Source: Casuarina equisetifolia (lineage: Eukaryota; Streptophyta; Magnoliopsida; Fagales; Casuarinaceae). Taken from it: DNA of 64,000 bases. The stretch is taken from assembly GCA_028551475.1 (NCBI GenBank), contig CM052358.1, forward strand, positions 24,826,853-24,890,852, written 5' to 3'. Below, in pieces: positions 1 to 12,734 of the stretch (positions are counted from its first letter, which is position 1; each line of letters starts with the position of its first letter). The translations under genes were made by a program, and so were the position numbers. Under the pieces are notes generated by a model. It was not told the DNA's origin, did no database searches, and saw only the letters and a list, made by a program, of their open reading frames with translations.

Positions 1-560
1 TTTAATGTTTCGAAAATAGATCAAGTAATTTTGTTCTCGAGGAGTTAAGGAGTTATAATAATTATTCATAAGAGTTATAAGAATTATTGGAAAACAATTC
101 CGAATACAAGAACAGATGTAGCCATGTGAAAGGTGCAAGTGATTTGTGGCTTACCTTTCTAATCTACAACTCCTGTTTTTTTTTTTTTTGAAACTAAATC
201 ATCACACACCAAATCAATGAATCATAAGTAAATAGTTTTAAATTAAGAAAAACCACTTATTTCCACGGATGAATCGAAGAAGATGGATTGGAGGGCCTGT
301 CGGAGGGCTCGTGGATGCCGGAGAGTCACAGGCTTGTTCAATCCGACGCTCGTTTGCAGACTTTGGAACTTCCAAGCATCTGTTCCGTAAATGAGGACGG
401 TAAATTAAAATTATTACTCAAAGGATAAACACCCATCACGCGTGAAAAGCAGAGACGACGAGCCTGTCAGTTTAGTGTCCTTACGAAAGGGATAAGCTTT
501 TATAAAAAGTGATCAGGTATTCTAGAATGCAGAGAAAGTACAGCGCAATGACCTCGAAGT
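1..560. repeat. Diverged remnant of a TNL upstream flank
   Basis: This stretch aligns by eye, in the same orientation, with about 32345-32880 (and its copies near 44330 and 56320). Shared landmarks include the 'gagttataa' motifs, the 'aaatcaatga' block, the 'ggatgaatcgaagaag' block near 270, the 'ctcgtggatgcc' block near 310, and 'cacgcgtgaaa' near 440. In the tandem units this sequence lies directly upstream of a TNL TIR exon on the minus strand. The TIR body itself is not seen here, so it is an older, decapitated copy of a TNL 5' region. No coding potential is claimed. Confidence 0.75.
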
Positions 561-1505
561 TTCAAGAGTCGCGTCTTCGAATTTTACGCTTTAGCACTTC
601 AACAACACGACAAAGGCACGCAAAATCTTTCCAATCGATCAAGAAAATTTCGAAGTTCCTTTCCCGTTTAAGCAGTAAAAACCGGTGCTTATGGAAAGAA
701 GGAGCGAGGAAAAGCGTCCATGGCTAAGGTCTGTGCACGAAATTATGTGCCGAGTAAGTAGAGTGAAATGGCCCTAAAAATTTATTTATTTAAAAATAAA
801 AATATATAAAAATTTAAGAATATATCTTAGTATTATAATTTATTTAAAAATTAATTTAAAATTTTTCAAATATACAAAATTTAAAAATTTTGTTCTATCA
901 CCAATACATGTAACAAAGCAATTTTGCACCATATCATCTTGATATCAATAGTCAATGTTAAATAATATGATAGTAGGATCTCACTATTGTCTTTTTCATT
1001 ATGTTCCAAAGTTAACTTGTTTATTAAATTGATACACTATTGAAAACAAGATGAAAAAAATACTTCTTAAGCCTTGAACAACTGAAGAGATTAAAATCTT
1101 AAAGTAGTTTCAAACTTATCGTAATGAGAAATCTATTAATGTTCCTGTAATTTCTAAAGAGAAATCTCTTGATCATTTGAAAAATGAGATAAATAAGTAA
1201 ATTTTAGAAAAATTTGCACAGTTTTGAAAGTGATAATATTTGAAGCATTTTAACTTAGTTAAAATTTGGCCCTCAATCCAGCTTTGTCAGCCACACTACG
1301 ATAATGCATTTTAGTTTGCCAAAACTCTGCTATAGACTAACAAAAATAAGTAAGTAAATGCTAGTAGTTGCTACTTCGATTCTCTCTAGTTACGAGCGGC
1401 TGCAAATTAATAAATGCAAGCACACATGCAGCCCAAACAAACATCTATAGATATATTTATGTGCGCGTCGAACACAGTTAAAAAATGCAAGCGTCGGGTA
1501 TGTTT
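561..1505. other. AT-rich DNA without a recognised gene
   Basis: About 520-730 shows patchy similarity to 19130-19330 (the 'cagtggcctcgaaatttcc' type block), suggesting more shared TNL-flank sequence. The 72-codon frame at 509-727 is basic, low in complexity and resembles nothing I know, so I do not call it a gene. From 780 to 1500 the DNA is A/T-rich with homopolymer runs and no supported feature. Confidence 0.6.
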
Positions 1506-2135
1506 TGTATATCATAGTTGCCATTTAAAAAAAATTATAAATAACACATAGCAATTTAAATCAAACTAAAGAAGGGATGGTATGACTTCTTCAATGGCCG
1601 TCATTGTAGATTCAGAGTTTTGTTTAATGGAGCATCGAGGTTCGTAAGCTTTGCTTAATAATAGGCTTTGGCAAGCTCGATAATTGCTGTGACATTGGAA
1701 GTGCAGCCCATAACATTGGAAATCTCCAAATCGCTTTTTTCAAAAGCATTGTGTATGAGTCCACACTAGGGTTGGTCCAAGCCCAGAGAAGGGATAGTGT
1801 GACTTCACTGGGATGTATATCATAGTTGCCATTTAAAAATGAAAAATTGTAAATAACACAACAATTCAGATCGAACTAAAGAAGGGATAGTGTGACTTCT
1901 TCAATGGCCACCATTGCCGACTCAGAGTTTTGTTTAACGGAGCATCATCGAGATTCGCAATCTTTGTTTAATAAAAGGCTTTGGTAAGCTCGATAATTGC
2001 TGTGACATTGGAAGTGCAGCCCCATATGACATTGGAAATTTCCAAGTCGCTTCTTTCAAAAGCATTGTGGATGAGTCCACACTGGGTTGGTTTGGGCTAC
2101 ACATGAAGTCCCTCCCAGAATTCCAATCTGACATC
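1506..2135. repeat. Two-copy direct tandem repeat, period 308 bp
   Basis: Copy 1 runs from about 1506 to 1790 and copy 2 from about 1814 to 2135. Both start with 'tgtatatcatagttgcc' and share, in order, the blocks 'ctaaagaagggat', 'gacttcttcaatggcc', 'cagagttttgttta', 'ctcgataattgctgtgac', 'attggaagtgcagccc' and 'aaaagcattgtg'. They differ by scattered substitutions and small indels, so the duplication is not recent. I recognise no protein in either strand; a 66-codon minus-strand frame in copy 2 is not open in copy 1. Confidence 0.85.
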
Positions 2136-4630
2136 CTTTGTCACCTATGTCACGCATATTTTAGGCCAAATTGTAACGAGAAATTGTCCCAACAACGTGA
2201 GTCGGGGATCATCAATAATTACGGCTTTTGCTGATTGCCTTGGTGCTATTCAATGCTCTCAATTATTCATATTTTCAATGGCAAAAACCATGATTATGAA
2301 GGAAATTTTTCATTGTATTTCCTGAATACGTCGTGTTTTTTTTTTCAAAGAGTGATTTTATTGTTTATAGAAGCACTCAACACAACTCCAAAACGGCGCC
2401 TTCCTGAAGAACTTTTCAACTCACCAGCTCAAATTTATAATATATGCAAGACAAGAGTCTTGCATTAGAAAAAAAAATTAAATAAAACTTAAATAAAGGA
2501 GGAGCCTCTAACCCTTAAGGTAACTTTTGAGACTTCTAACTTGACATTAATGCTCAAGCTGAATTTATTCACTCCATACAACTTTAGGTCCATTAATGTT
2601 TGATGTGGAGAAAATGTGTGGTGGACAAGTGAAACATATAAAAAAAAAATATTTTTAAATTGAAATTTAAATAAGAGAAGAATCTTTCATACTCTTAAAT
2701 TAATTTTTTAATTAAACTTTGAAACATTTAACATGTAAGACTAACGTCTCCGGCATGACAAGATTTGGGGTTTACTAGATGTCGTTCTTAGGGAAGAAAG
2801 CAAAGGAAATGATTACTTATTTACTTTTGTTTGAGCCAAAATATTGCAAATCTTGCAAATCGTACAATTGTGTGATGCGACTTTAACATGTTACGAAGTC
2901 AACAAACCTGTCTGATTGGTTGATAGAAAGTTGGTCAGTAGAATTACCACCCCGCCAGATGGCGAAAGGTGTTCCAAAGCGATCTAACTTCATGAAAAGT
3001 GGTCAAGAAGTTTCAACGTTGCCAGTAAAAAAAGGTAAGCTCCATTAATATTCTTTTCATGGACTTGGTTTGTATGTGCTCAATACCAAGCACATTCATG
3101 TAAATGTAACTGGTCAAGATTATATCTGATTGGTTGAATAACAAAAACTCATTGGATAAAGAAAATCTTTTTCTTACAAGAGTAGGGAGAACATTGCAAA
3201 ACCTTTAGTTTCTCAACAAGGCTTTGGCTAAGTTGGGTTATCTCTCTGTGCTTGAAATCTCTAGCTCGCTATGATAAAGATGTCTCGTGTAAGTCTTATG
3301 GAAGAAGATGTCTCGCTTTGTCTTAGGACTTAAATCATCCCTCTATTTTATAAATAGATGGTGACACACAAAACAAGTCAATAATGATAGAGACAAGAGG
3401 TTTACCTAAGATTATCCTTCCAAAGATCTTTAAAATTTTGATATACTTAATCTAAGCCAAAAACACATTCATGGGCATTAAAACTTTCAAAAGATAGTCC
3501 CTTATACTATAGATTGATAGTAACTAAATAGCCAATAGCACACATATAGTCACGGGCAATGAGAAGTCGTGGAAACTTAGGAGTATTAGCTATCCCTTCC
3601 TACATGGCAGTGTGGGAGCAATAGGGATCTCATTCCAAGGTTTAGTCTGAAAACCGAAATCGATGACCCTTCTATGCACGTAGATTTATAGTACTTGAAT
3701 CATCCAAGGCTTCAAGCAAAGTCAAGCCCACCCCCAAGGGGCAGAATAAAGATAAGAGAATCATGGTTGCGGAAGATAGCACATTAAATTGTCTTGTCCC
3801 ATGCTCTGCTCCGAAGACTCGAATAACAATACATGGCTCTTACGTCGATTGTCGTTGTTAAGTGCTTTCAATCATTCACATACTCTTTGTAGTGTAAAGC
3901 TATCCATTTGTAGAAAAAGGCATCAAACACCGTTTGGTCCAAAGACTGAAACCATCATCCAGAAAATGCCAATGAATTGATAGCCCGTCTCGTGCTTCGT
4001 GATTCACTGATAAATAAGCGACAGATTTATTTCCATTTTAACAAATTCTTTTGTGTCCCGCCACCAATAATGCTATATTTTATGTGTAGAGTTGGATGAT
4101 ATCAACTTTGAATTGGGTTTGTATTAATGGAATAAACTGTATGCAATACCGAGGAAACGGCTTGCAGAAATCAAACTTACTTAGTACACCCCCTCTTGGC
4201 TTCTTTATACACATTTAGAGCAAACAAACGAGGAAGAAAAACAGCCCAACGTTTTCCGCTCGTTGAGAACAAGCAAGAAATGGAGGCGGAACTTCAGGAG
4301 GTTTCTGGTGCTGCAGTGGGCACGGGGCAGAGCATCTTTCTAAGCTCATTGCACCAAGTAAAACCAAGCTCATGGCAAATTTTAAAAATTTTACAAAAAC
4401 TTATTACAAGTTATAAGTTTTACTCTTCTAATTAATGAAAACTTATTACAAGGTCCTACAAAAACTTGTAGGTATTAACAACTACATAATAGAATTGTAT
4501 TGCATTATTGAAATAAAAATTTTACTTGCTAGATCAAAAGTATTTATTAAAAAGTCACTCACTTTTATTTATTTTTTAATATTTATAGAAACTAGAATTT
4601 GAGGTAGCATGTGACCTTGTGCTAGCAGCA
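2136..4630. other. Intergenic region, no supported gene
   Basis: Short frames occur here (for example 2235-2468, 3789-3980 and 4196-4435), but none shows a recognisable domain, a sensible splice context or a homologue elsewhere in the window. The composition is mixed, with AT-rich stretches near 2460-2720. I see no RNA gene, LTR or tandem repeat. Confidence 0.5.
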
Positions 4631-4639
4631 GGAATTCCA

Positions 4640-5290
4640 AAGTGATTTGATGAGAGAAGCACCAATTTCTATGGCATATTTAGAAGTCCTATAAATTTAG
4701 ATTTGGATTATTGGAAGGGATATGTTTTGCATATTGTTTATTAAGTTCATGATAATCCTTCTTTTCCTATCTTTGGTTGTGAATTGGAAATTGATAAATA
4801 TTTTAAAAGTGTTTCCTTGGTCTTTTGTGTCCCTGAATTGCCTTTAGTTGGACTTAATAAGGCTTGGGTGTTTATCCCAGTTACATGGTTCAACAAATAG
4901 TTGAAGACTTTGAATGTACATTGCAAACTTTGATCTTCAATTGCAACAAATAACTTGAATGTGGAAGTGAATGACTGTTGGACGCATCCAATATCGAAAC
5001 ATGATGTATCAAAATTCTATGATGCTTAAAGAAGCATTTTTGCCAATCGTGTGGATTTAGAAAGTCTTGAGAAATTCTTTTCTAATTTGAGTACTCTCGA
5101 AGTATTAGGCCCCATGAGAAAAGAGGTATATGACATTGCTTTGTCTCACATTTTTATTTTGGTTATGGGTTCCACTTTATTGATTATGTTTTGTCTAGTT
5201 GAACTCCTAAAAAAGCATGTACATTATAGGAACATCTATATTCAAAAATTTGTGAAATCTTCTATTTTTGGCTTTAGGAAGAAAATTTAG
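4640..5290 (+). pseudogene. Orphan TNL C-terminal (C-JID-like) fragment
   Basis: Near 4770-4880 the plus strand reads as a segment ending in CVPELPLVG followed by KAWVFIP. This matches the conserved C-JID stretch of the TNLs in this window (CVPEATCVG and GQWVGI in TNL-1; RIPEVACVG and GVWVFI in TNL-B). C-JID is the jelly-roll/Ig-like domain after the LRRs that helps read effectors in TNL receptors. In-frame stops follow (for example after WFNK), and a 79-codon open stretch at 5051-5290 may be its more diverged tail. No TIR, NB-ARC or LRR sequence is seen upstream. I read it as a relic of a TNL lying 5' of TNL-1; the assignment rests on one short motif run. Confidence 0.5.
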
Positions 5291-6232
5291 TATTCTACTC
5301 AAGACTCACACTTATGCACTTAAGTAATCATAATTATTATTAGATATGAAGAATTATAATTTTGGTCATTTTTTAATCTCTTTTTAATGTTATGAATGCT
5401 TAAAAAAATGATCTTTTTTTTTCCATGCAGTTGAACCAATTTTTAATCTTTCACACAAAACCAATATATGAGAATGCTTGTCATCATAAAAATAGTTTGA
5501 AATGAAATACATAATTTTTTCTTTAATAAGTAAGCTTTTAGAAGAAAATACAACATTTTAATATAATATTAAATTTAAGATTTAAAAAAATTATGTATAT
5601 ATGAAAATAAACATATTATTCATGATAAAACTTATTGTCTATATTGACTTCAATGAATAAATTAAAATTTATTAAAAATATTATATATTATTTTACTCTT
5701 ATTTAATATATATATATATATCTTATTAATAAGTATTTTTGTTAATTTTATTTTAACTTTAACAAAAATTCTAATATTCATTAGTTACAAACTTACAACA
5801 TTTATATATGATCTCTTATTAATAAGTATTTTGGTTAATTTTATTTTAAATTTAATAAAAAAATAATATTCATTAGTTACAAACATAAAACATTTGCAAG
5901 TTTAATATTTCTTGGAGAACTCAAACTAATAAGTAAAGGTCGAAATTAATGACTTTCTCGTAACCTTACGACACAATGTCTCAATAAGAATGGGAATTAG
6001 GCAGGTTCTAGTTTCCACATTAGCAAGACGGCACCAACCTTCGACCCGGCCCACGAAGCAAATATTGATGGTACCTGCACGATGGAAGCAGCCTCCAATC
6101 TCACTTTTTCACAGAGAAGTGACATAAAGAGAACGTACTTTCGGCGCAACCGGGATCAAAATCTTGACCTTTTACGTGCACGCGCTCCTGTAGTACAATA
6201 AGAGTAGACTTTCATAGCGTGTGGACCATCGC
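5291..6232. other. AT-rich intergenic DNA upstream of TNL-1
   Basis: From 5300 to 5900 the sequence is strongly A/T-rich, including a short (TA)n run near 5708 and two copies of a 'cttattaataagtatttt' block (near 5724 and 5815). From about 5930 the base composition becomes more balanced and should contain the promoter and 5' leader of TNL-1, but I see no element I can place with confidence. Confidence 0.5.
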
Positions 6233-9200
6233 ATGGGCCGGAAATACGATCTTTTTCTCAGTTTTCGTGGCGCAGACACCCGCTAAGAATTTACAGACAC
6301 TCTCTTTACTGCTTTGAAAAGGTGGGGGATTATCGTCTTCAGAGACGATGAGGTAGTGCAGCAAGGAGAAGAAATTAACCCAGCTCTTGAGGTTGCAATA
6401 AAAGAATCCCGCAACGCAATCATTATCGTTTCACCGAACTTCACCAAATCCAGCGCGTGCTTGTTTGAGCTGACCGCGATTATGGAATGCCGGCGAATTG
6501 GACGCCTTTCTGTTTTTCCAGTCTTCTACCACATAAATCCATCCAAAGTGGAAAAGCTGAAGAAGGATTTTAAAATTATTTTGATACACTTGAAGATGAT
6601 CCCAAGGATGCCAAAGAAGCAAAGTGGGATTACTGGAGGTCTCTTTTGGATAAACTAGCTGACTGGCCTTTGGATCCCAAGTTTGACGAAGACCCGGTGG
6701 AATTGGGTGGGCTTGCTCTTGAAAATTTGAGTGATATCTCCGCATAGGTTGTACCACAAAATAGGTATCATCTTAGTATCATCTCTTATTTAGTTATACT
6801 AAGCCAATAGATTAGTATGATAATTTCTATTAACTTTTGCAATCAAATTGAATTAGAGCAACTTTCGTTTTGTTTGGAATTTAGTTCTAATCAACATCTT
6901 TTTTTTGTTTTATCAGTTTTGTAACCTCAATTATTGATAAAATCTGTAGAGCGATATTTGTTAAAACCACAAGTGACTTACCAAACATCTTTGACTCTCT
7001 TATTGGAATAGAATCCCAAGTGTCAAACATCATGTAACTCCTTAATTTAGAGAAGGAGAATGAAGTTTGCTTAATAGGGATTTGTGGGATGGGAAGCCTT
7101 GGTAAGTCAACCTTAGCAGAAGTCATTTATGAGAAAGTTTCTCCTCAATTTGATGTTCATCACTTTTCTAAACCAATTGGGAAAAGAAAAAAGAAAGATT
7201 ATCTTGTCTTTGTTCAAAAAGAACTTATTTCTAATATATTCCCAGAAGGAGCAGAAAATTTATCAAATAATGCTTATAAGGTGAAAGATGTGTTACAAAA
7301 GAAATTACGTGAAAAAAAAAGTTCTAATTGTTCTCGATGACTTGTGGAATAACACCCAAGTAGAAGAACTAGTAGGGGACCTTAAATGGTTTGGTCCTAG
7401 AAGCAAAATAATTATCACAAGTTGGAAACATGATTTGTTGCATCTTTACAAGGACAATGTTTATGAGGTTCAAAAACTGAACGAGGATGATGCTTTAAAG
7501 CTTTTCTATTGGAGGGCCTTTAAGCAACCTCAACCCAAAGAAGGTTTTGAGGAATTGGCTAAGTTGTAGGTCTCGCAGATGGCCTTCCATTTGCGCTTAA
7601 GAAGTTTGGTTCCTACTTATCTAATAAGGAGGATAAGAAACGTTGGAACGGTTGCCTAAAAGACTTACAAGATGTACCTCAAGGTGATATTTTAAGTATG
7701 TTTCAAAAAAGTGTGGAAGAACTTGATGGCATAATCATTTATCCTGGACAAGTTTTTCCTCTTAAATAGTTGTTTTTAAACATTGCATGTTTCTTCAATG
7801 GGCATCCAAAAGATTATGTTTTGCATATACTAAAAGGTGTAGAAGGTTTTGGTAACAATCTAGAACACTATCTCGGTGTTCTTCAGGAAAACTCTCTCTT
7901 AAGGATCTCAAATGATGGGAAGTTGTGGATGCATGATCTTTTAGTAAACCTAGGTCTACGAATGGCTAAGAGGAGTAGATTGTTGCAAATGGAAGGTATT
8001 ATTCATGAACTAAAGATTAGTCTTGAAACACCTATAGTAAGTTTCTTTTGTACGAATTCTTCAATGTATTAGCTAAATATTTTCACCTCAATGGCTTTAT
8101 TATTATTTTTTTTTTTAGGAAAATTATGAAATAAAAGGTATTGTCCTACAACTCCCTTTACCAGAAGAGAAAACATTTCGTTTAGAGGCATTGTCCACAA
8201 TAGTAAACTTGAGAGTTCTTCAGATTGGTAGTAATGGTAATGTTGATCTTGAAGTTGAGATGATGAAATGGATTAATAATCATGATCTTGAGACTGGAAG
8301 GGTGAAATGGGATGAGATCTTTCAAGACTTAAACTAAGTAGAGAATTATGTATTATAGAATGGTGGAAATATCCTTTAAGGTTTTTACCTATCGGCTCAA
8401 ATAATGTGCCATGGAAGTTAGTTAAGCTCAAACTATTATATAGCCATATCCGGCAACTATGGGTTGGACTAAAGGTAATATTGTGCCTCTTGTAAAAGAA
8501 TTTCTTTTTCTTTTTCATTTTTTTTTCTTTTTCTTTTTTTCTTCCTTTTTTTCACTTGATTTAACAATTTGTTATCTTTTGACAGAGTTTTCCAAATCTA
8601 AGGCACATAGACTTGCACTCTGCAGAAAAGTTGATTAAGATACCAGACTTGAGCCTAGTCCCAAACCTTGAAATACTTGACCTTTCATTTTGTGGATGCT
8701 TGTCTTCACTTTATTCATCTGTTGGAGACCTCAAACGGCTCAGAGAGTTGCAACTAAGCCACTGCTTTGCCCTTAAGGAATTTCCAGATGAGATTCGCTC
8801 AGAATCTCTTGAAACTCTTAATCTTTCTGGCTGTAGAAATCTTAAAAAGTTTCCGAAGATTCCTTGTAGTTTGCTAGTTTTGCGGGATCTTAATGTTTCC
8901 AAAACACCTTTTAGGGAGCAGTCTTTCTCGTCTCAGATATTTCCCTCTTTGGAGACATTTCAAGCACTTCTTGCTAACATGGAAGAATTACCATCTAGCA
9001 TTGCTTTTTCACTGAAACTCAGGCAATTACGCTTTGCTTCTCCTACCTTAACTACCGATTTTTGACTTCCTGCTTGGCTCTCAACTTTAAGCTCTTTAGA
9101 ACGTTTATCTTTGTTTAAATGCTATTTTTCGGGTGAAGCAAAACTTATTGAACTTCGAGGCTTATCTCCACTCAAGGATTTAAATTTAGGTGGCAATAAA

Positions 9201-10096
9201 TTCACAAAAGTACCAGATATTGTTAGTGAACTTTCTATCCTTAATATGCTTGACATGACTCATTGTACCTTTCTTAAGGCATTGTCAAAACTACCATTGA
9301 GTTTAAATTTCTTGTTATTAGCAAATTGTCCCTTATTGATAGTCAAATGACTGAGCAAAATTCAAGAAAGATGCTACGGAAAAGTGGTTGTTCTTTTACA
9401 GTTGCCTATACTGGTTTTGAGGACAAACCCTACAAGATCCTGTATCTGCATCCAGAAAGTCCTCCATATAAGGATTGGCAGGTGACTTTCTTTTTCTCTT
9501 TTTTGATATACATGTATTTTAATGCGAAACAAACAAAGTCACTTCTACTTTATTATTTGAAAAAAACTCTAGTTAATGTTTTACCCTTTTTGGTCTTTTT
9601 ATTTTTTCATCTACAGAAATATCTTGTTCAACTTGCCGTAGCATGAGGCCCTATGCAAGCATCAAGGATCCTAAGTTCCTTCATCCGAGGAAGCAGAAGT
9701 TCCAATAAAAATTTTCAAATTCCAATAGAATGGAATTTGGATAATGGAATGTTCCAACCATGGGTATGTGCTTTGTTGATTGTTTATGAAGTATATGGGA
9801 ATGATAAAAGAGAGAGCAGAAAACGAAAGTTCGACGAGCTTGAAAATCCATATATTGGAAGTGAGGGCAATAAAAGTATTTTTCCTGAGTTTTTTTGTCA
9901 GTTGCAACTCAACGAAGTGAGTTCAAAATATACCTTCGTGGTTTGTGTGCCTGAAGCGACTTGTGTTGGGTCGCATGGACAATGGGTGGGCATTAATCTA
10001 GCAAATTCCTTTCAAAAATCAGAACTTGAGAATCTAAGGAATAAAATAGGCTGGAATATTCCTGGCAAGTTCTGCGTTATTTGTTGCTCTACATGA
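6233..10096 (+). pseudogene. TNL-1: TIR-NB-ARC-LRR-C-JID resistance pseudogene
   Basis: The order is that of a TNL immune receptor (intracellular effector sensor whose TIR acts as an NADase). The TIR exon starts at the ATG at 6233 (DLFLSFRGADTR) but has TAA at 6284 and a frameshift near 6578. The NB-ARC exon begins after an acceptor near 6917; it has TAA at 7035, P-loop GMGSLGKST near 7090, a frameshift in the A-tract near 7315 just before kinase-2 VLIVLDDLW, another near 7570 beside GLPF, and TAG near 7768 before the LFLNIACFF motif. A linker exon (about 8121-8475) and an LRR exon (about 8585-9482, TGA near 9063) follow. The C-JID exon starts near 9617 and includes ALLIVYEVYGN and CVGSHGQWV. 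Splice sites are consistent, but the many lesions make this clearly a pseudogene. It is convergent with TNL-2. Confidence 0.9.
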
Positions 10097-11489
10097 TACT
10101 TGGTATACTGTTGCGCAGTTGCAGCCACATAGAAGAGACTCTAAACAAGCATACTGATAGCAGCAGTCGTAGTCATTGCAGGAAAACATAGTTGAATGTG
10201 TTAGGCAAAGATAAGATGTAGGCTCTAGGGTTCGATTGAGTGGCATTTGGATTGGGTAGCTTCTGAAAATCCATTTTTTATAAATTCTTTATGGGTCACA
10301 TAATCACTACAAAGTCTTTTGGCACCTGGAGCCTGGCCTTTTCTTCTATGTTATCTACTGCCTTGCTCCTCAGCTCCCTCTAGCTCCAGATGCACTTGTA
10401 ATAGCTTCCTTCTTGGGTCTTCACACCCAAGGAGATGCAGCTGAGCCTGAAGAAGATTTCTGCGTGGTTGATAGCGAATTGTCTTGGAGGCAAAAGCATT
10501 GGAAGTGGTGTTGCTTTGTCCTTGGCTTGGTTCCAAAAGGCATTTTGAATCAATGTAGGAGTAACATTGATATTCTCTTGCGTATGTTTGGTTGTAGCAC
10601 TGCAATGGTGCTTATTGGAACAAACAGAAAAATAAGTGGTGCTTATTGGAACAAACAGAGAAGTAGCCATCAAAATCCTGCTACTGTCACATCCTTCCTT
10701 ACATTGCCACTACCTGTCTGTAACTACTAATCTCAGCTGCTTACACCATTCTTCACCAACACTTACTTGAATCATTGGCTCTCAGATTCTTAAACCTTAT
10801 GGTGAACCTCTGTTGTCACTGCTTTATCCTCCACTCGGACCGTCCTTTCCCGTCTTCAAATTTCCCTCATATGATCAATGTCACTGCTCCAGTTCTCCAC
10901 CCATTTTTCAATCTGGCAGCCCAAGAGACATTGGGAAATTAGACCATATTAGGTATAATTATTTATTCTTATCTTCTGGAGCTGGGATTGGGGCTTGGGT
11001 TAGTAATGCTGTTATTGTGGGCGTGTTGCTCCCGGTTGGTAGCGTCCCGTATGATGCTAAAGGGTTCAGTGTCCCCTTTGTGACGCTGGTATGGTGGCAG
11101 CCTCCCTTAGAAGCTGCATTCTATCTTAATGAAAGAAATGGCTTTTGATCGTAACAAACCCCTCGTCTTTGCGCCTTTCATCTAGGGGTGCTTCCTCTCT
11201 AAATCTAATATTTGGCCCCATAAAGTGTAGGCCTATTTTCTAGCTTCCTCTTCACTGTACACCCTTTGGGCCTAATAAACAACGTAACATCGATTGTATC
11301 ATTCTTGTTGTGGCCATCAAATTTTTCTTACACATTAGAATCTTATAATTTTTTTTAACTTATGTATATTTAATAGCTGCTCTCTTATGTAATTTTGTTC
11401 TTTTATATTTGGTGATCCATGCATTCACAAGATATATCTCAATTACTTGATTCCTTAAATCATTGTTATTAATGGCATTTGTGATCAAA
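10097..11489. other. Intergenic region, no recognised gene
   Basis: Frames of 84-111 codons occur on both strands (10351-10730 and 10813-11148) but overlap antisense, share no domain I know and lack a convincing gene structure. A short direct repeat built on 'gtgcttattggaacaaacag' lies near 10608-10660. The 10813-11148 frame ends in a Trp/Pro-rich segment and could be a transposon relic, but I cannot support that. Confidence 0.45.
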
Positions 11490-12520
11490 TAATTATTTTT
11501 TTTTAACTTCTTGATGTAAAGTGAGGGATGTTTTTCATTAGATAGTAACTCTAATAGAGGCCCAGAGGCTAAACTAATGGACATACTTTATAAATTATAA
11601 CTTAGCATATGAAATCTATCAAAGGTAACTTTTTTTAAATAGCTTTTCAATTCATTTAAATCTATTTTAAAATATGAAGTCTTTACATTTTTACTAAGGA
11701 TCTCTTTCATCACATAGTAAATTTGATGGAAGCTCATAAGCTCATAAGCTCATAAGCTCTCTCTAAGGTGCTTATAACTTATATCTTAGCTTATGGACTC
11801 TCTCTAAGGTGCTTTATTTATTTATTTTTTTATTTCAATTAAAGTTTCTTTAAGCTATAAAGTCATCACATTTCTAGTAATAACTTTGAAAGGAGCTTGT
11901 AAGCTCAATAGAGAGACATACTTTACGAACTTATAACTAACTCTTGCAAAAGGCTATGCATTTGTGCTAGTCTCTAATTCTTGTTTTTTAAATTTCTTGT
12001 AGTTATTGTATGAGATTATGTTTGAAAGGTTTAGGCATCATGCCCTAAATGTTGTACCTAACATTAGGATTAGTTTTCAATCCAACCTTTAACTATTAAT
12101 AGAAATAGTCAAGGCAAAGTCTATGTTTCAAAAAAAAATAAAATTATCTTTTAGGCTTTCTCAAAGGTACTTTTTTAAATAGCCTTGCTTTTTAACTAAT
12201 GGGATATAAAATCTTTATATTTTTAGTAATAGACATTGTTCCCCATTAGATAATAACTATGATGGAAGCTCATAAGCTCTACTAATGGACATATTTCACA
12301 AACTTATAACTTATGGACTCTCTCAATTGTATTTTTGTTTAAATAACTGTTCATTTCAGTTAAATCTTCTTTAGGACATAAAGTCTTTAAGGGATGTTAT
12401 CTTTCATCTAACAATAACTTTAACGGAAGTGCATAAGCTCAACTAATGAATTTACTTTACAAAATTATAACTGATGCTCACCAAGGGGTATTTCTTAAAC
12501 AACAAGCTGCTTAGCTAAAA
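11490..12520. repeat. Degenerate tandem array, about 170-bp monomers
   Basis: A composite motif recurs: 'tttcattagataataact', then 'ggaagctcataagctc', then 'actaatggacatactttac', then 'acttataact' and 'ctctctaaggt'. The 'gctcataagctc'-like landmark falls near 11556, 11728, 11893, 12265 and 12425. The spacings are 172, 165, 372 (about two monomers) and 160 bp. The copy near 11728 also contains an 8-bp microsatellite (aagctcat, about four units). Monomers are strongly diverged with frequent indels. No coding potential is visible. This is an old local satellite-like array between TNL-1 and the cysteine-rich gene. Confidence 0.7.
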
Positions 12521-12734
12521 AATAGTAATGCTTCTTAAGTCATATCAATTAAATAACACTTTATCGGGTCGAACTACTCTAGGAATAGTTTAATTCGTAG
12601 AATAAAATATTGGCAAGCGTATTTAATCATTTAGTTATTCAACATATAAATCGAGTTACCAAGGGCTTAGGTTTGAAAAATTGTTTTGGGAATATAAATC
12701 AGAGTTATGAAGTTTAGAAAGTGCAAGAAAATCA

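Noticed and set aside
509-727. 72-codon basic frame near the window start
   Set aside because: Low complexity, lies in degenerate TNL flank sequence, and no homologue is visible.
10813-11148. 111-codon frame as a gene
   Set aside because: No recognised domain or regulatory context; possibly a transposon relic but not supportable.
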